Source of the DNA: Vibrio gigantis
GTDB taxonomy: Bacteria > Pseudomonadota > Gammaproteobacteria > Enterobacterales > Vibrionaceae
Assembly (NCBI RefSeq): GCF_024347515.1
Contig: NZ_AP025492.1
Location: forward strand, 372,001 to 436,000
Reading direction: 5' to 3'
DNA: 64,000 nucleotides
In this document: piece after piece, positions 1 through 10,213 of the stretch
How the letters are laid out: each line of letters begins with the position of its first letter
How positions within the stretch are numbered: the stretch's first letter is position 1
Program-made: the position numbers and the translations under genes
Notes under the pieces: model-generated
Told to the model about the DNA's origin: nothing
Database searches by the model: none
What the model saw: only the letters and a program-made list of their open reading frames with translations

Positions 1-324
1 CTTGCTGAAGGTGTGCCTCGTAGCTTTAGCCTGAACTCAAACGAAATCCTTGAAGCACTTCAAGAGCCTCTATCAGGCATCGTATCTGCAGTGATGGTTG
101 CACTTGAACAGTGTCCACCAGAACTTGCTTCTGATATCTCAGAAAATGGTATGGTGCTAACAGGTGGTGGTGCACTGCTTAAAGACCTTGATCGTCTGCT
201 AACCGAAGAAACAGGTATCCCTGTTGTTGTTGCAGAAGAGCCACTAACGTGTGTTGCTCTAGGTGGCGGTAAAGCCCTAGAGATGATCGACATGCACGGC
301 GGCGATCTGTTCAGCGAAGAATAA
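1..324 (+). CDS. mreB: Rod shape-determining protein MreB (C-terminal part)
   Basis: Partial gene: the window opens in frame inside it, and the last 107 residues plus the stop are present. MreB is the bacterial actin homologue that forms membrane-associated filaments and guides lateral wall synthesis. What identifies it is the actin-fold nucleotide-binding segment [18 protein letters not shown] and the closing segment with ALGGGKALE, together with mreC and mreD immediately downstream. The first ATG in the fragment (base 13) is internal and is not the start. Family membership is certain; nothing unusual is visible in the part shown. Confidence 0.97.
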   Translation, partial: LAEGVPRSFSLNSNEILEALQEPLSGIVSAVMVALEQCPPELASDISENGMVLTGGGALLKDLDRLLTEETGIPVVVAEEPLTCVALGGGKALEMIDMHGGDLFSEE

Positions 325-335
325 TATCTAGTGTT

Positions 336-371
336 AGGCTCTTTTCTTATCTAGTTTTATGTAAAGAGCCT
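336..371 (+). other. Stem-loop in the mreB-mreC gap
   Basis: Inverted repeat AGGCTCTTT (336-344) and AAAGAGCCT (363-371) with an 18-base loop. It is not followed by a T run, so it looks more like an mRNA processing or stability structure than a terminator. A degenerate direct repeat follows (381-399 and 401-417, both ending AAAT-TAG-like) just before mreC. Confidence 0.4.
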
Positions 372-418
372 AGGACCTTGTCTATAGGATCAAATGTAGC
401 TCTAGGACCAAATATAGA

Positions 419-1306
419 ATGAAGCCAATTTTTGGTAGAGGTCCCTCTCTACAATTGCGCCTGTTTTTTGCTGTAATTTTATCAGCCAGCCTTATGCTGG
501 CTGATAGTCGTTTAGATGCTTTCTCAAATGTCCGCTATCTATTAAACAGCATGGTTGCGCCTATTCAATATGCAGCCAACTTGCCTCGCACTATGTTCGA
601 TGGTGTATACGACCGTTTTAGCACTCGTAAAGGGCTGATCGAATCAAACCATAATATTAAACGAGAAGTCTTGCGACTGAAGAGCGAGCTGATTCTGCTT
701 GAGCAATATCAAGAAGAAAATAAGCGCCTTCGTAAGCTGTTAGGATCTCCGTTTATCCGTGATGAGAAGAAAGTCGTCACAGAAGTTATGGCGGTAGACA
801 CTTCACCATATCGTCATCAAGTCGTGATCGATAAAGGTCAGATTGATGGGGTGTATGAAGGTCAGCCGGTGATCAACGAAAAAGGCATCGTCGGCCAAGT
901 CACTTTCGTTGCTGCTCATAATAGTCGTGTATTGCTACTTACTGATGCGAACAATGCAATTCCCGTGCAAGTTATTCGTAATGATATTCGAGTGATCGCT
1001 TCGGGCAATGGCATGATTGACGAGATTCAGCTAGAGCACATTCCAACCAGTACTGATATACAAGAAGAAGATCTATTGGTGACATCTGGGCTCGGTGGGG
1101 TATATCCAGAAGGTTATCCAGTCGCCTATGTTACCGCCGTAGATTATGACCCGAAACGTGAGTTTGCGGTTATCAAAGCGGAGCCTGTGGTTGAGTTCGA
1201 TAAGCTCAGATACTTGCTGTTGGTATGGCCTGATGAAAATAAACAGATGCAAGCGGATCAATCCAGCATAGAACAAGCATTGTTAGAGGGCGAAGATGGC
1301 CAATAG
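419..1306 (+). CDS. mreC: Cell shape-determining protein MreC
   Basis: MreC (295 residues) is a bitopic inner-membrane protein of the elongasome that links MreB to the wall-synthesis enzymes. The sequence shows a short cytoplasmic N-terminus, one hydrophobic segment (about residues 10-30), a charged coiled-coil stretch rich in Lys, Glu and Leu (about 65-105), and then the periplasmic beta-rich MreC domain with the Gly-rich KGIVGQV and TSGLGGVYPEGYPV segments typical of the family. Length is near the usual range. It follows mreB by 94 bases and overlaps mreD by 11 bases, so mreC and mreD are translationally coupled. Confidence 0.95.
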   Translation: MKPIFGRGPSLQLRLFFAVILSASLMLADSRLDAFSNVRYLLNSMVAPIQYAANLPRTMFDGVYDRFSTRKGLIESNHNIKREVLRLKSELILLEQYQEENKRLRKLLGSPFIRDEKKVVTEVMAVDTSPYRHQVVIDKGQIDGVYEGQPVINEKGIVGQVTFVAAHNSRVLLLTDANNAIPVQVIRNDIRVIASGNGMIDEIQLEHIPTSTDIQEEDLLVTSGLGGVYPEGYPVAYVTAVDYDPKREFAVIKAEPVVEFDKLRYLLLVWPDENKQMQADQSSIEQALLEGEDGQ

Positions 1307-1784
1307 CGTTTTAAGAAGCAAGGTAGTCATTGGCTGCTCATTTTTAGTAGCCCTTATTCTGCAAACGATCCCTTGGCCTGGTAGCTTAGATCTATTTAGA
1401 CCCTCTTGGTTACTGCTGGTTACGTGTTACTGGGTTTTAGCTTTACCGCATCGTGTTAACGTGGGTAGCGCTTTGATTCTAGGCCTATTGTGGGACCTTT
1501 TGATTGGCTCCACTCTAGGCATTCGAGGCATGATGATGGCAATAGTGATGTACATTATTGCCATGAACTTCCTCGTCATTCGTAACATGGCGTTATGGCA
1601 GCAAGCGATGATCATTGCTGCGTTAACGGTGTTGTTTGAGGTCTTGATCTTCTTTGGTGAATATTTGATCCAAGATGTCGTTTTCAATCCGTTATCGCTA
1701 TGGAGCGCATTGATAAACTGTATACTTTGGCCTTGGATGTTTTTATTAATGAGACGCGTGCGTCGCCATTGGCATGTGAGGTAG
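1296..1784 (+). CDS. mreD: Rod shape-determining protein MreD
   Basis: MreD (162 residues) is a small polytopic inner-membrane partner of MreC in the elongasome. The sequence is almost wholly hydrophobic, with about five membrane segments. It has the GLLWDLLIGSTLG motif characteristic of MreD and a basic C-terminus (RRVRRHWHVR). The start lies inside mreC, as expected for the mreCD pair. The stop is one base before the GTG start of the maf gene. Identity rests on motif, length and gene order. Confidence 0.94.
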   Translation: MANSVLRSKVVIGCSFLVALILQTIPWPGSLDLFRPSWLLLVTCYWVLALPHRVNVGSALILGLLWDLLIGSTLGIRGMMMAIVMYIIAMNFLVIRNMALWQQAMIIAALTVLFEVLIFFGEYLIQDVVFNPLSLWSALINCILWPWMFLLMRRVRRHWHVR

Positions 1785-1785
1785 T

Positions 1786-2394
1786 GTGGCAATGGAAAAG
1801 AAACATTTAGTTTTGGCATCCGGTTCACCGCGCCGCAAAGAATTACTATCTCAACTCGGTTATGAGTTTTCTGTCCTTGTAACCGATGTTGAAGAGCGTA
1901 AACACGCCCAAGAAACCGCCGAAGAGTACGTTAAGCGACTATCTTTAGATAAAGCCTTAGCTGCGTTGTCTTTATTGAAAGATAACCCTTCTGAAAAGCA
2001 GCATGTCGTTTCTAGTTCTGATACTGTAGTTCTTGGATCTGACACGGTAGTCGTCAGCCAAGGTCAAGTGCTCGAGAAACCCTCCGATTTTGCTGACTCT
2101 AAGCGTATGCTTACTCAGTTAGCGAATGGACGTCATCAAGTGATGACGGCGGTTTCTGTGGTTTCAGAAGAAAAACAAAGAACAGAAATCATTATTACCG
2201 ACGTATGGTTTAAACCCCTCAGTGAAAAAGAAATAGAACAATACTGGCAAACAGGGGAGCCATGCGATAAAGCCGGTAGCTATGGGATCCAAGGTTTGGG
2301 TGGACGCTTTGTCACCCGAATCGAAGGTAGTTATTACGCCGTTGTCGGCTTACCTTTATTTGAAACGGACCAGCTACTGCAAGAATTCTTATAA
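1786..2394 (+). CDS. maf: Maf-family nucleotide pyrophosphatase (YhdE/MafA type)
   Basis: Maf proteins hydrolyse nucleoside triphosphates, including modified ones, to monophosphates; the YhdE branch prefers dTTP and UTP. The N-terminal LASGSPRRKELL signature and the later SDTVV motif with its catalytic Asp are present, and the C-terminal GSYGIQGLGGRFV segment is typical. The product is 202 residues from the GTG at 1786; an ATG two codons later (1792) is an equally good start. It lies directly behind mreD, as in Escherichia coli where yhdE follows mreD. The substrate assignment comes from synteny. Confidence 0.9.
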   Translation: MAMEKKHLVLASGSPRRKELLSQLGYEFSVLVTDVEERKHAQETAEEYVKRLSLDKALAALSLLKDNPSEKQHVVSSSDTVVLGSDTVVVSQGQVLEKPSDFADSKRMLTQLANGRHQVMTAVSVVSEEKQRTEIIITDVWFKPLSEKEIEQYWQTGEPCDKAGSYGIQGLGGRFVTRIEGSYYAVVGLPLFETDQLLQEFL

Positions 2395-2414
2395 TTACTA
2401 ATCTGAGGTGCACC

Positions 2415-3884
2415 ATGAGTGCTGAATTGTTGCTGAACGTGACCCCGAGTGAAACTCGTGTGGCCATGATTGAAGGGGGAGCTCTTCAAGAGATCCATGT
2501 CGAACGAGATGCTCGACGCGGTATCGTAGGAAATATCTATAAAGGACGTGTAAGCCGTGTTCTTCCGGGAATGCAGGCGGCTTTTGTGGATATAGGCCTT
2601 GAGAAAGCAGCTTTTTTACACGCCTCTGATATTGTTCCACACACTGAATGTGTCGCTGAAAATGAAAAGAAGCAATTTCAGGTTCGTGACATTTCAGAGC
2701 TTGTTCGCCAAGGGCAAGACATTGTGGTTCAAGTGGTCAAAGACCCTCTTGGTACTAAAGGTGCCCGTTTAACGACTGATATCACTCTACCGTCTCGCTA
2801 TCTGGTATTCATGCCGGGCGCAAGCCATGTCGGTGTTTCTCAACGTATCGACAGCGAGTCTGAACGTAACCGTCTTAAAAAAGTCGTGTCTCGTTACTGT
2901 GACGAACATGGTGGCTTCATCATCCGCACTGCTGCAGAAGGTGCAGACTCGAATGAGCTGGCACAAGATGCCGCATTCTTGAAGCGATTATGGCTGAAGG
3001 TACTAGAGCGTCGTGGTAAGCATAAAGCGCGTACTCGCTTGTATGGTGAGCTTTGCCTAAGCCAACGTATCTTACGTGATTTTGTTGGTACTGAACTGAG
3101 CAAGATCCAGGTCGATTCTCGTCTAGAATATGAAAACCTAAAAGAGTTTACCTCTGAATATGTTCCTGAGCTTACAGATAAGCTTGAGTTGTATGAAGGC
3201 GATAAGCCAATCTTTGATATGTACGATACCGAGAACGAAATCCAGCGTTCATTGGATCGTAAAGTCGAATTAAAGTCTGGTGGGTATCTGATTATTGACC
3301 AAACTGAAGCGATGACCACTGTTGATATCAACACTGGCGCGTTTGTTGGTCGTCGTAATCTAGAAGAGACGATTTTCAACACCAACGTAGAAGCGACTCA
3401 AGCGATTGCTCGCCAGCTGCGTTTGCGTAATTTAGGCGGCATCATCATTATCGACTTTATTGATATGTTGTCTGAGGAGCACCGTAAGCGAGTACTAACT
3501 TCTTTAGAGGCTGCGCTAGACAAAGACCGTGTGAAAACCAATATTAATGGCTTTACGCAGCTTGGTTTGGTTGAGATGACGCGAAAGCGTACTCGTGAAA
3601 GTATTGAGCATATCCTGTGTTCGAGCTGTCCTGCTTGTGAAGGCCGTGGCAGTGTGAAGACAGTTGAAACCGTTTGTTATGAAATTCTTCGAGAGATCAC
3701 GCGAGTGAATCGTGCGTACGACGCCGATAAATTTGTGGTCTATGCGGCAGCGGCTGTGGCCGAGGCGTTAGAGGGCGATGAATCTCATGCGCTTGCGGAA
3801 CTTGAAGTCTTTATTGGTAAGCAAGTTAAAATCCAGGCTGAGCCTCTGTACATACAAGAGCAGTTTGATGTTGTTATGATGTAA
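2415..3884 (+). CDS. rng: Ribonuclease G
   Basis: RNase G (489 residues) is the short paralogue of RNase E; it trims the 5' end of 16S rRNA and takes part in mRNA decay. An N-terminal S1 RNA-binding domain (about residues 38-125) precedes the catalytic DNase I-like domain. Asp304 (in TTVDINTG) and Asp347 (in IIIDFIDM) fall at the same positions as the catalytic pair of the E. coli enzyme. The zinc-link Cys405 and Cys408 (SSCPACEGRG) are present. The long C-terminal scaffold of RNase E is absent, which excludes rne. A GAGGTG ribosome site sits 6 bases before the ATG. Confidence 0.97.
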   Translation: MSAELLLNVTPSETRVAMIEGGALQEIHVERDARRGIVGNIYKGRVSRVLPGMQAAFVDIGLEKAAFLHASDIVPHTECVAENEKKQFQVRDISELVRQGQDIVVQVVKDPLGTKGARLTTDITLPSRYLVFMPGASHVGVSQRIDSESERNRLKKVVSRYCDEHGGFIIRTAAEGADSNELAQDAAFLKRLWLKVLERRGKHKARTRLYGELCLSQRILRDFVGTELSKIQVDSRLEYENLKEFTSEYVPELTDKLELYEGDKPIFDMYDTENEIQRSLDRKVELKSGGYLIIDQTEAMTTVDINTGAFVGRRNLEETIFNTNVEATQAIARQLRLRNLGGIIIIDFIDMLSEEHRKRVLTSLEAALDKDRVKTNINGFTQLGLVEMTRKRTRESIEHILCSSCPACEGRGSVKTVETVCYEILREITRVNRAYDADKFVVYAAAAVAEALEGDESHALAELEVFIGKQVKIQAEPLYIQEQFDVVMM

Positions 3885-3894
3885 TGGAAATTTT

Positions 3895-6800
3895 GTGAGC
3901 TCAAGCGTTACTCTGATTCTACGTGCATGTTTATGGTTAGTGGTTACTCTCTTGGTAACGCTAGCCATTGCCGTTACTACACTGCGTGTAGCCTTGCCCA
4001 ATTTAAATAAGTATCAATCTGAAATTGAGCTTTGGGTAAACCAACATTCCGGTTTTGATTTTTCGATTCAAGACGTGGGCGGTTTTTGGCGTAACACTCA
4101 CCCCTCTATCGCCCTGCAAGGTGTAAAAGCCAGTCTCCCTAATGCAGAAGATGTGACCTTTTCTGTCGAGCGTGTAGAAGTCGAGTTCGACTTGATTCAA
4201 TCGCTCGTTCAAATGCGTCCGGTTGTGGCTGATTTGGTCATGAATCAGATGTATCTCGACATCCGTTCTATTGACCTGTTTGCTGGGCAAGATGAGACAG
4301 ACGAACCTAAAGATTCTGGTTCATCTAAACGAGTGATGCAGGAGCTTGATAACCTGCTGCTGAAAACATTGGTCGATGTCACCGCGAAAGATTCTACCAT
4401 TTTGTATCGTGCTATCTCTGATGAAGAACGTCAGCTTGATATCGACACTCTGAAGTGGCAAAACTCAGGTAAACATCACCTTGCGGAAGGTGTGGTGAGT
4501 ATAAAAGATGCCAATCTAAACTCTTTGTCAGTGAGCGCTAACTTTATTGATGGCGGCTCGTTAACCGATGTGACAGGCGAGTTTTATGTCAGCGCGGATA
4601 GCATTTCGGTTAAACCTTGGTTGACTCGTTACATGCAGGCGGAATCCGGCATTGAAACGGGTACGGTGAGCTTGAATAGTTGGCTAACGCTACGAAATAG
4701 CAAGCCAGTGAGTGCTTATGTTGAGGTTTTACCCTCTGAGTTGACGTGGAACGAAGATGGCAAGCATGATCTGATGCTTGAGTCCGGTGTGTTTAAGTTG
4801 TCTCCGATTGATGATGGTTGGCAAGTAAATGGCCACTCACTAAACCTTAGAACGGATGACACACCTTGGCCTGAACTCGACGTAGCGTTCAGGTGGAACC
4901 AAGGTCCATGGCAACTCAACGTTTCCGAGTTGGATATTGCGACCATTACTCCGTTGATTAAGCTGCTGCCTGACTCTGAACAATCAACCAACATGATCAA
5001 CGCATTGGCACCGGGTGGTTCTGTTTCTGATATCCGAGTCTCCATGGGCTCTGAAATCGACAGTTTACGATACTCTGCCAGTTTTTCTGATCTTGCTATC
5101 GAGCAGTGGGAGTTAGTTCCAGGCTTTAGCCAAGTATCAGGTAGTGTGTTTGGTTCGGCTTCAGAAGCGAAAGCCAGCCTTCATGTAATTGATGATGTGT
5201 TCCCTTATGGTGATGTTTTCCAAGCGCCTTTGAACATCAAGCAAGGTCAGGTTGATATTGTTTGGCAGCAAGACGAAAACGGCTGGAAACTGTGGTCGGA
5301 TAAAATCACGGCAGCAACGCCAGATTTACAGGTACTAGGCGCATTCCGTCTAGACTTTCCAAAAGATGCTAGCCCATTCTTATCGTTTTACGGCGAAGCA
5401 GACGCTTACAATGTCGGTGAAACATGGCGTTACCTTCCGACGCTCGCACTTGGGCAAGATCTAACAGATTACCTTTCAACTGCAATTCAAGCGGGTAAAG
5501 CGGATACCGTAAAACTGCTGTGGCATGGTGATTTATCTCAGTATCCATACACCAATCATGATGGTATTTTCCAAGTTTGGGTGGGCTTAGAAGATGCTAA
5601 ATTCAGTTTCGATACCGCGTGGCCATTGATTACTGACCTTCAGCTTGATCTGTTGTTTGAAAATGATGCGATGCATTTGGATTCTCGTTCAGCTCAATTG
5701 ATGGATGTGACTGCCGACCGAATCACTGGACGTATTCCTTACCTAGGGGAAGGCGGCCATATTGAGATAGAAGCTAAAGCAACGGCATCTGGCAACGCAG
5801 TTCGTGATTACATGACGTCTTCGCCACTGGTAGGTTCGGTAGGCGCAGCGTTAACCGCACTTCAAGTGAGCGGTGATGTCTCTTCAGAATTCCAGCTCAA
5901 TATCCCATTCGACTCTGATAAAGACGCGAGAGCGTGGGGGTACGCTGATCTAAGTGGTAACCATGTTGAAATTGAAGCGCCACCAATGGTGTTAGAAAAC
6001 ACCACGGGTCGTATCGAGTTTGATAATGATGTTGTGACAGCGAATGGTTTAGCTGCAGACTTGCTTAAACAAGGCATCTCTATTGATTTCAAAGGACAGA
6101 ATGACGGTCCTGGCTACGCTGTTGATATCGATGTGCTGGGCGATTGGGACGTTAAGCCTCTAGAACCTTACATTGGTGAACAGTGGTTAAGCCGTTTGTC
6201 TGGCCATGCTCAGTGGCAAAGCCAGATTGATATCCAACTTAACGATATCGGCTTTACTTACCAATTGGATTTGCAGTCTGACCTAAAATATCTCGCGAGT
6301 GACTATCCATACCCATTGGCGAAGAAGTCATTAGAGAGTGGCTCTGCAAGGTTACAAGCATCGGGTAACCAAGAGGCGATTACTGCACGTTTGCAGTTGC
6401 CGAATACTAAGTACCAAGCTGAAATTGATATCACCGGTGATGTGCCTGAGTTAACCGCGACCAACCTAGTATTAGGTCGAGGCGGCTATAAAATTAGCCC
6501 TGTGGTTGGCCACCATGCGTTGATTCGCACGGATAAGTTTAATGCTGATGATTGGCTTTCGGTGATCATGGAGCCGGTACAGCCATCAACAGCTGTTCTA
6601 AGCCAAATGAACACACCAACCATTCCAACTCCAAGTCGTGTGACTTTTGAAAGTAAGGAGCTGATTCTTGGAGGCATTTCTTGGAATGATGTTGATTTTA
6701 GTGCACGTAAGAATAAACAAGCTTGGCAAATGGAAGTATCGAGCCAAGAGCTAGAAGGGGATATTAATTATCTACCTCCTTATGATCTGACTGTGTCATT

Positions 6801-7767
6801 GGATCGCTTACACCTGTTTGTTCCAGAATGGAGCGACAAATCAAAGCAGGAACCATTGCTGCAACGCAAAGAGCAAGAAGCACCGTTGATCTCTGAGTTG
6901 GATAGAAAGATCCATGATGTGATGCCGAATCTCAAGCTAACCCTCAACGACTTCTGGCTACAAGGCTATAAAGTTGGCAAAGTGGATGTTGAACTTGCTA
7001 GAGAAGAAAACCGTATTGCGTGGAAGAAAATTCAGGTACGTAGCGGCGGCAATAAAGCAGATGTCAGTGGCTGGTGGGAATTGAATGGTGACAAGAGTCA
7101 TTCATCGCTGAAAGTTGACGTTGAAGGTGAAAACAACAGTGAGCTAATGGAGCGCTTTGGCATCACGTCGGGAATTCAAAAAGCTCCATTTGAGCTAGAA
7201 GCTCAACTTGACTGGGACGGTTCACCTTGGGGGATCAAGATGGATACTCTGGATGGCGACGTAAAAACCAAGTTCGGTAAAGGTATTATCTCAGATGTGA
7301 GCGGGGCTGCTCGCTTACTTGGTTTGTTTAGCTTAGATTCGATCATCCGTAAGATGCAGCTCGATTTCTCTGATGTGTTTGATAAAGGTATGGCATTTAA
7401 CAGCATTACAGGCACGGGCAAGATGCAAAATGGTATCTTCCTGACCAATGACCTGAACATGGATGCTGTCGCGGGTGAGATGAAAATCAAAGGCATCGCT
7501 AACCTAAACACTCGCCAGGTAGATGCAGAAGTAAACTTTACGCCAGATATCACTTCGGGTATTCCGGTACTGACAGCGTTTGCAGTAACGCCTCAAACAG
7601 CGTTGTATGTGTTGGCGGTAACTACGGTTATTTCACCGGTTGTTGAGGTCTTTACACAGGTTAATTACTCGGTGAAAGGTCCTCTGGATTCACCAACGGT
7701 AAGTGAGCTTTCTCGTAGCTCTGGTGAGTTCCAACTTCCAGAAAACTTAAGGAAGTTGGCTGAGTAA
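3895..7767 (+). CDS. yhdP: YhdP, AsmA-like envelope lipid-transport protein
   Basis: YhdP (1290 residues) is an inner-membrane anchored AsmA-like protein. With TamB and YdbH it carries phospholipid across the periplasm toward the outer membrane. One N-terminal membrane segment (about residues 6-28) is followed by a very long periplasmic region made of beta-rich repeats, and the C-terminal AsmA-like part holds GKGIISDVSGAARLLGLFSL. The length matches the usual ~1270 residues. The start is GTG at 3895, 10 bases after the rng stop, with a GGAAA ribosome site. The order rng-yhdP-tldD is the conserved one. Confidence 0.93.
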   Translation: MSSSVTLILRACLWLVVTLLVTLAIAVTTLRVALPNLNKYQSEIELWVNQHSGFDFSIQDVGGFWRNTHPSIALQGVKASLPNAEDVTFSVERVEVEFDLIQSLVQMRPVVADLVMNQMYLDIRSIDLFAGQDETDEPKDSGSSKRVMQELDNLLLKTLVDVTAKDSTILYRAISDEERQLDIDTLKWQNSGKHHLAEGVVSIKDANLNSLSVSANFIDGGSLTDVTGEFYVSADSISVKPWLTRYMQAESGIETGTVSLNSWLTLRNSKPVSAYVEVLPSELTWNEDGKHDLMLESGVFKLSPIDDGWQVNGHSLNLRTDDTPWPELDVAFRWNQGPWQLNVSELDIATITPLIKLLPDSEQSTNMINALAPGGSVSDIRVSMGSEIDSLRYSASFSDLAIEQWELVPGFSQVSGSVFGSASEAKASLHVIDDVFPYGDVFQAPLNIKQGQVDIVWQQDENGWKLWSDKITAATPDLQVLGAFRLDFPKDASPFLSFYGEADAYNVGETWRYLPTLALGQDLTDYLSTAIQAGKADTVKLLWHGDLSQYPYTNHDGIFQVWVGLEDAKFSFDTAWPLITDLQLDLLFENDAMHLDSRSAQLMDVTADRITGRIPYLGEGGHIEIEAKATASGNAVRDYMTSSPLVGSVGAALTALQVSGDVSSEFQLNIPFDSDKDARAWGYADLSGNHVEIEAPPMVLENTTGRIEFDNDVVTANGLAADLLKQGISIDFKGQNDGPGYAVDIDVLGDWDVKPLEPYIGEQWLSRLSGHAQWQSQIDIQLNDIGFTYQLDLQSDLKYLASDYPYPLAKKSLESGSARLQASGNQEAITARLQLPNTKYQAEIDITGDVPELTATNLVLGRGGYKISPVVGHHALIRTDKFNADDWLSVIMEPVQPSTAVLSQMNTPTIPTPSRVTFESKELILGGISWNDVDFSARKNKQAWQMEVSSQELEGDINYLPPYDLTVSLDRLHLFVPEWSDKSKQEPLLQRKEQEAPLISELDRKIHDVMPNLKLTLNDFWLQGYKVGKVDVELAREENRIAWKKIQVRSGGNKADVSGWWELNGDKSHSSLKVDVEGENNSELMERFGITSGIQKAPFELEAQLDWDGSPWGIKMDTLDGDVKTKFGKGIISDVSGAARLLGLFSLDSIIRKMQLDFSDVFDKGMAFNSITGTGKMQNGIFLTNDLNMDAVAGEMKIKGIANLNTRQVDAEVNFTPDITSGIPVLTAFAVTPQTALYVLAVTTVISPVVEVFTQVNYSVKGPLDSPTVSELSRSSGEFQLPENLRKLAE

Positions 7768-7810
7768 AATAAGCCCTAATATACAGATAAATAGTGATTT
7801 CTGAATCATA

Positions 7811-8644
7811 ATGAATGGAGAAGCAGTGCACATGGATTGTGTTGGTTTGATTCAAATGACTTCGGGCCCAGACCCTGACTGTAACCTTGATTATCTCGCC
7901 CAAGAGATAACCAAGTGTAAAGCGTTGGGGGCTAAATGGGTCGTGTGCCCAGAGAATGCATTGGTATTCGGTAGCAAAGCAGATTACCACAAGTATGCCG
8001 AGCCCCTAAATGATGGCCCATTGCAGAAGAAACTGGCTGAGTTAGCTAAGCTTCATCGCATTTGGGTCATTGTGGGCAGTATGCCGATAAGCACAGCGAA
8101 AGGTGTCACCACCACGACTTTGGTGTTCGATGACTTTGGCTGCTTAGTGGCTCACTACGACAAGCTACACATGTTCGATGTGGATGTTGCCGATGCCCAC
8201 AAGTGCTATCGAGAGTCTGATATTTTCACTCCGGGTGAGCGAGTTGTGACAACGGAAACGCCTTTTGGTCACTTAGGTTTAAGTATTTGTTATGATGTGC
8301 GCTTTCCTCACTTGTATTCAGAGTTACGCAAGCAAGGCGCGCAGATCATAGTGGTACCAGCGGCGTTTACTGCAGTAACCGGTCAGGCGCATTGGGAAGC
8401 ATTGTTAAGATGCCGGGCAATCGAAACACAATCGTGGATTGTTGCGGTAGGGCAAGGTGGTAAGCATCCTTGCCAAAGAGAAACATGGGGACACTCTATG
8501 GTGGTTGATCCCTGGGGAAGAGTGGTCGCTCAGTTAGACCAAGATCCTAAAAGTATGGTGGTCGAGATAGACATATCCAGTTGTGAATCCATTAGGCAAA
8601 ATATGCCAATCACACAACACACTCGATTTACCAATCAATTTTAA
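7811..8644 (+). CDS. Nitrilase-superfamily amidase (Nit2/YafV-like)
   Basis: Carbon-nitrogen hydrolase of the nitrilase superfamily, closest by motif to Nit2-type omega-amidases that repair deaminated glutathione or hydrolyse omega-amides. The Glu-Lys-Cys triad is visible in CPENALVFG (Glu), [11 protein letters not shown] (Lys) and [13 protein letters not shown] (Cys). The product is 277 residues from the ATG at 7811. The GGAGAA at 7815-7820 could instead serve a start at GTG 7826 or ATG 7832, which would trim the non-conserved leader and begin with MDCVGLIQM. It sits between yhdP and tldD, 20 bases ahead of tldD, so is probably cotranscribed. The exact substrate is not decided by sequence. 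Confidence 0.88.
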   Translation: MNGEAVHMDCVGLIQMTSGPDPDCNLDYLAQEITKCKALGAKWVVCPENALVFGSKADYHKYAEPLNDGPLQKKLAELAKLHRIWVIVGSMPISTAKGVTTTTLVFDDFGCLVAHYDKLHMFDVDVADAHKCYRESDIFTPGERVVTTETPFGHLGLSICYDVRFPHLYSELRKQGAQIIVVPAAFTAVTGQAHWEALLRCRAIETQSWIVAVGQGGKHPCQRETWGHSMVVDPWGRVVAQLDQDPKSMVVEIDISSCESIRQNMPITQHTRFTNQF

Positions 8645-8663
8645 TTACAAACAAGAGCCATCT

Positions 8664-10109
8664 ATGAGCATTAATCAAATTGAAGAAGCGCTACTGAACC
8701 CAACAGGGCTTACGGAGCAAAATATCGCAGATACATTGGCGAGCATTGCTACCCGCCAAATTGATTATGCTGATATCTACTTTCAGTCAAGCTGGCACGA
8801 ATCTTTAGTGCTAGAAGACAGCATCATTAAAGACGGCTCTTTCAATATTGATTGCGGTGTGGGTGTTCGTGCAGTATCTGGCGAAAAGACTGGTTTTGCT
8901 TACTCTGACCAAATCCAATTGGATGGATTAAAGCAAAGCGCGATTGCAGCTCGTGGTATCGCGAAGCAAGGTCAAAACGGCAAGGTGCAAGCTTTCAAGC
9001 GCAACGCTAACCAAACTTATTATGATGCGGTAAACCCACTAGCAAGCTGGGAAAAGCAGCAAAAAACAGAACTTCTTAAGTCATTGGACGCTTACATTCG
9101 TACTAAAGAGCCTATGGTGACGGAAGTTTCAGTGAGCTTAAGTGGTGTGCATGAGCAGATGCTGGTTGCTGCGACTGATGGCACGTACGCTGGCGATATT
9201 CGTCCGTTGGTTCGTTTATCTATTAGTGTTCTTGCTCAGAAAGGCGATCGCCGTGAGCGTGGTAGTGCTGGTGGCGGTGGTCGTTTTGGTTACGACTTCT
9301 TCCTAAGCGATGACAAAGGCACTCAAGTTGCTTACCAATTTGCTGATGAAGCGATTCGCCAAGCATTAGTTAACCTTGAAGCGGTTGCTGCGCCTGCTGG
9401 TGCAATGCCTGTGGTTCTGGGTTCTGGTTGGCCGGGTGTTCTACTGCATGAAGCGGTAGGCCACGGTTTAGAAGGTGACTTCAACCGTAAAGAGTCATCA
9501 GTATTCTCTGGCAAAGTTGGCGAACAAGTGACTTCAAGCCTGTGTACGATTGTCGATGACGGCACATTGACTGATCTTCGTGGCTCATTGAACGTCGATG
9601 ATGAAGGTGTAAACGGTCAATACAATACCCTAATCGAAAACGGCATCCTAAAAGGTTATATGCAAGACAAGCTGAATGCCCGTCTAATGGGGGTTGCTCC
9701 AACAGGTAACGGTCGTCGTGAGTCTTACGCGCACCTTCCAATGCCACGTATGACTAACACATACATGCTACCGGGTGAACACACACCAGAAGAGATCATC
9801 GCGACAGTAGATAAAGGTATCTACGCACCAAACTTCGGCGGCGGTCAGGTTGATATTACTTCTGGTAAGTTTGTATTCTCAGCTTCTGAAGCCTACATGA
9901 TTGAAAATGGTAAGATCACTCACCCAGTTAAGGGCGCAACGTTGATCGGCTCTGGTATCGAAGCGATGCAGCAAGTGTCTATGGTTGGTAACGACCTAAG
10001 CATCGACCGTGGTGTTGGTGTGTGTGGTAAGGCTGGTCAAAGCGTGCCAGTAGGTGTTGGTCAACCAACATTGAAACTAGACTCGCTAACCGTTGGTGGT
10101 ACTGAGTAA
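8664..10109 (+). CDS. tldD: Metalloprotease subunit TldD
   Basis: TldD (481 residues from this ATG) forms a heterodimeric zinc metalloprotease with TldE/PmbA that degrades unfolded peptides and matures some modified peptides. The metal-binding helix HEAVGHG (HExxxH) is intact. I chose ATG 8664 over the in-frame ATG at 8583 because the longer reading overlaps the nitrilase gene, and the resulting length equals the E. coli protein. tldE is not in this window, as in enterics where it is unlinked. A strong terminator follows. Confidence 0.96.
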   Translation: MSINQIEEALLNPTGLTEQNIADTLASIATRQIDYADIYFQSSWHESLVLEDSIIKDGSFNIDCGVGVRAVSGEKTGFAYSDQIQLDGLKQSAIAARGIAKQGQNGKVQAFKRNANQTYYDAVNPLASWEKQQKTELLKSLDAYIRTKEPMVTEVSVSLSGVHEQMLVAATDGTYAGDIRPLVRLSISVLAQKGDRRERGSAGGGGRFGYDFFLSDDKGTQVAYQFADEAIRQALVNLEAVAAPAGAMPVVLGSGWPGVLLHEAVGHGLEGDFNRKESSVFSGKVGEQVTSSLCTIVDDGTLTDLRGSLNVDDEGVNGQYNTLIENGILKGYMQDKLNARLMGVAPTGNGRRESYAHLPMPRMTNTYMLPGEHTPEEIIATVDKGIYAPNFGGGQVDITSGKFVFSASEAYMIENGKITHPVKGATLIGSGIEAMQQVSMVGNDLSIDRGVGVCGKAGQSVPVGVGQPTLKLDSLTVGGTE

Positions 10110-10149
10110 AGCAGGTTAGTCTCTGCACAATGACTAAAAATTTAAAGTG

Positions 10150-10178
10150 AAAAGCGCCTCCATTGTGAGGCGCTTTTT
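10150..10178 (+). terminator. Intrinsic terminator after tldD
   Basis: Stem AAAAGCGCCTC / GAGGCGCTTTT around a 6-base loop, with a T run on the plus strand. The A run on the other side makes it plausible for the convergent PIN-PhoH gene too. Confidence 0.9.
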
Positions 10179-10213
10179 GTTTTTGAGGGAGAGTTAGTTA
10201 TAGCAAAAAGCGA

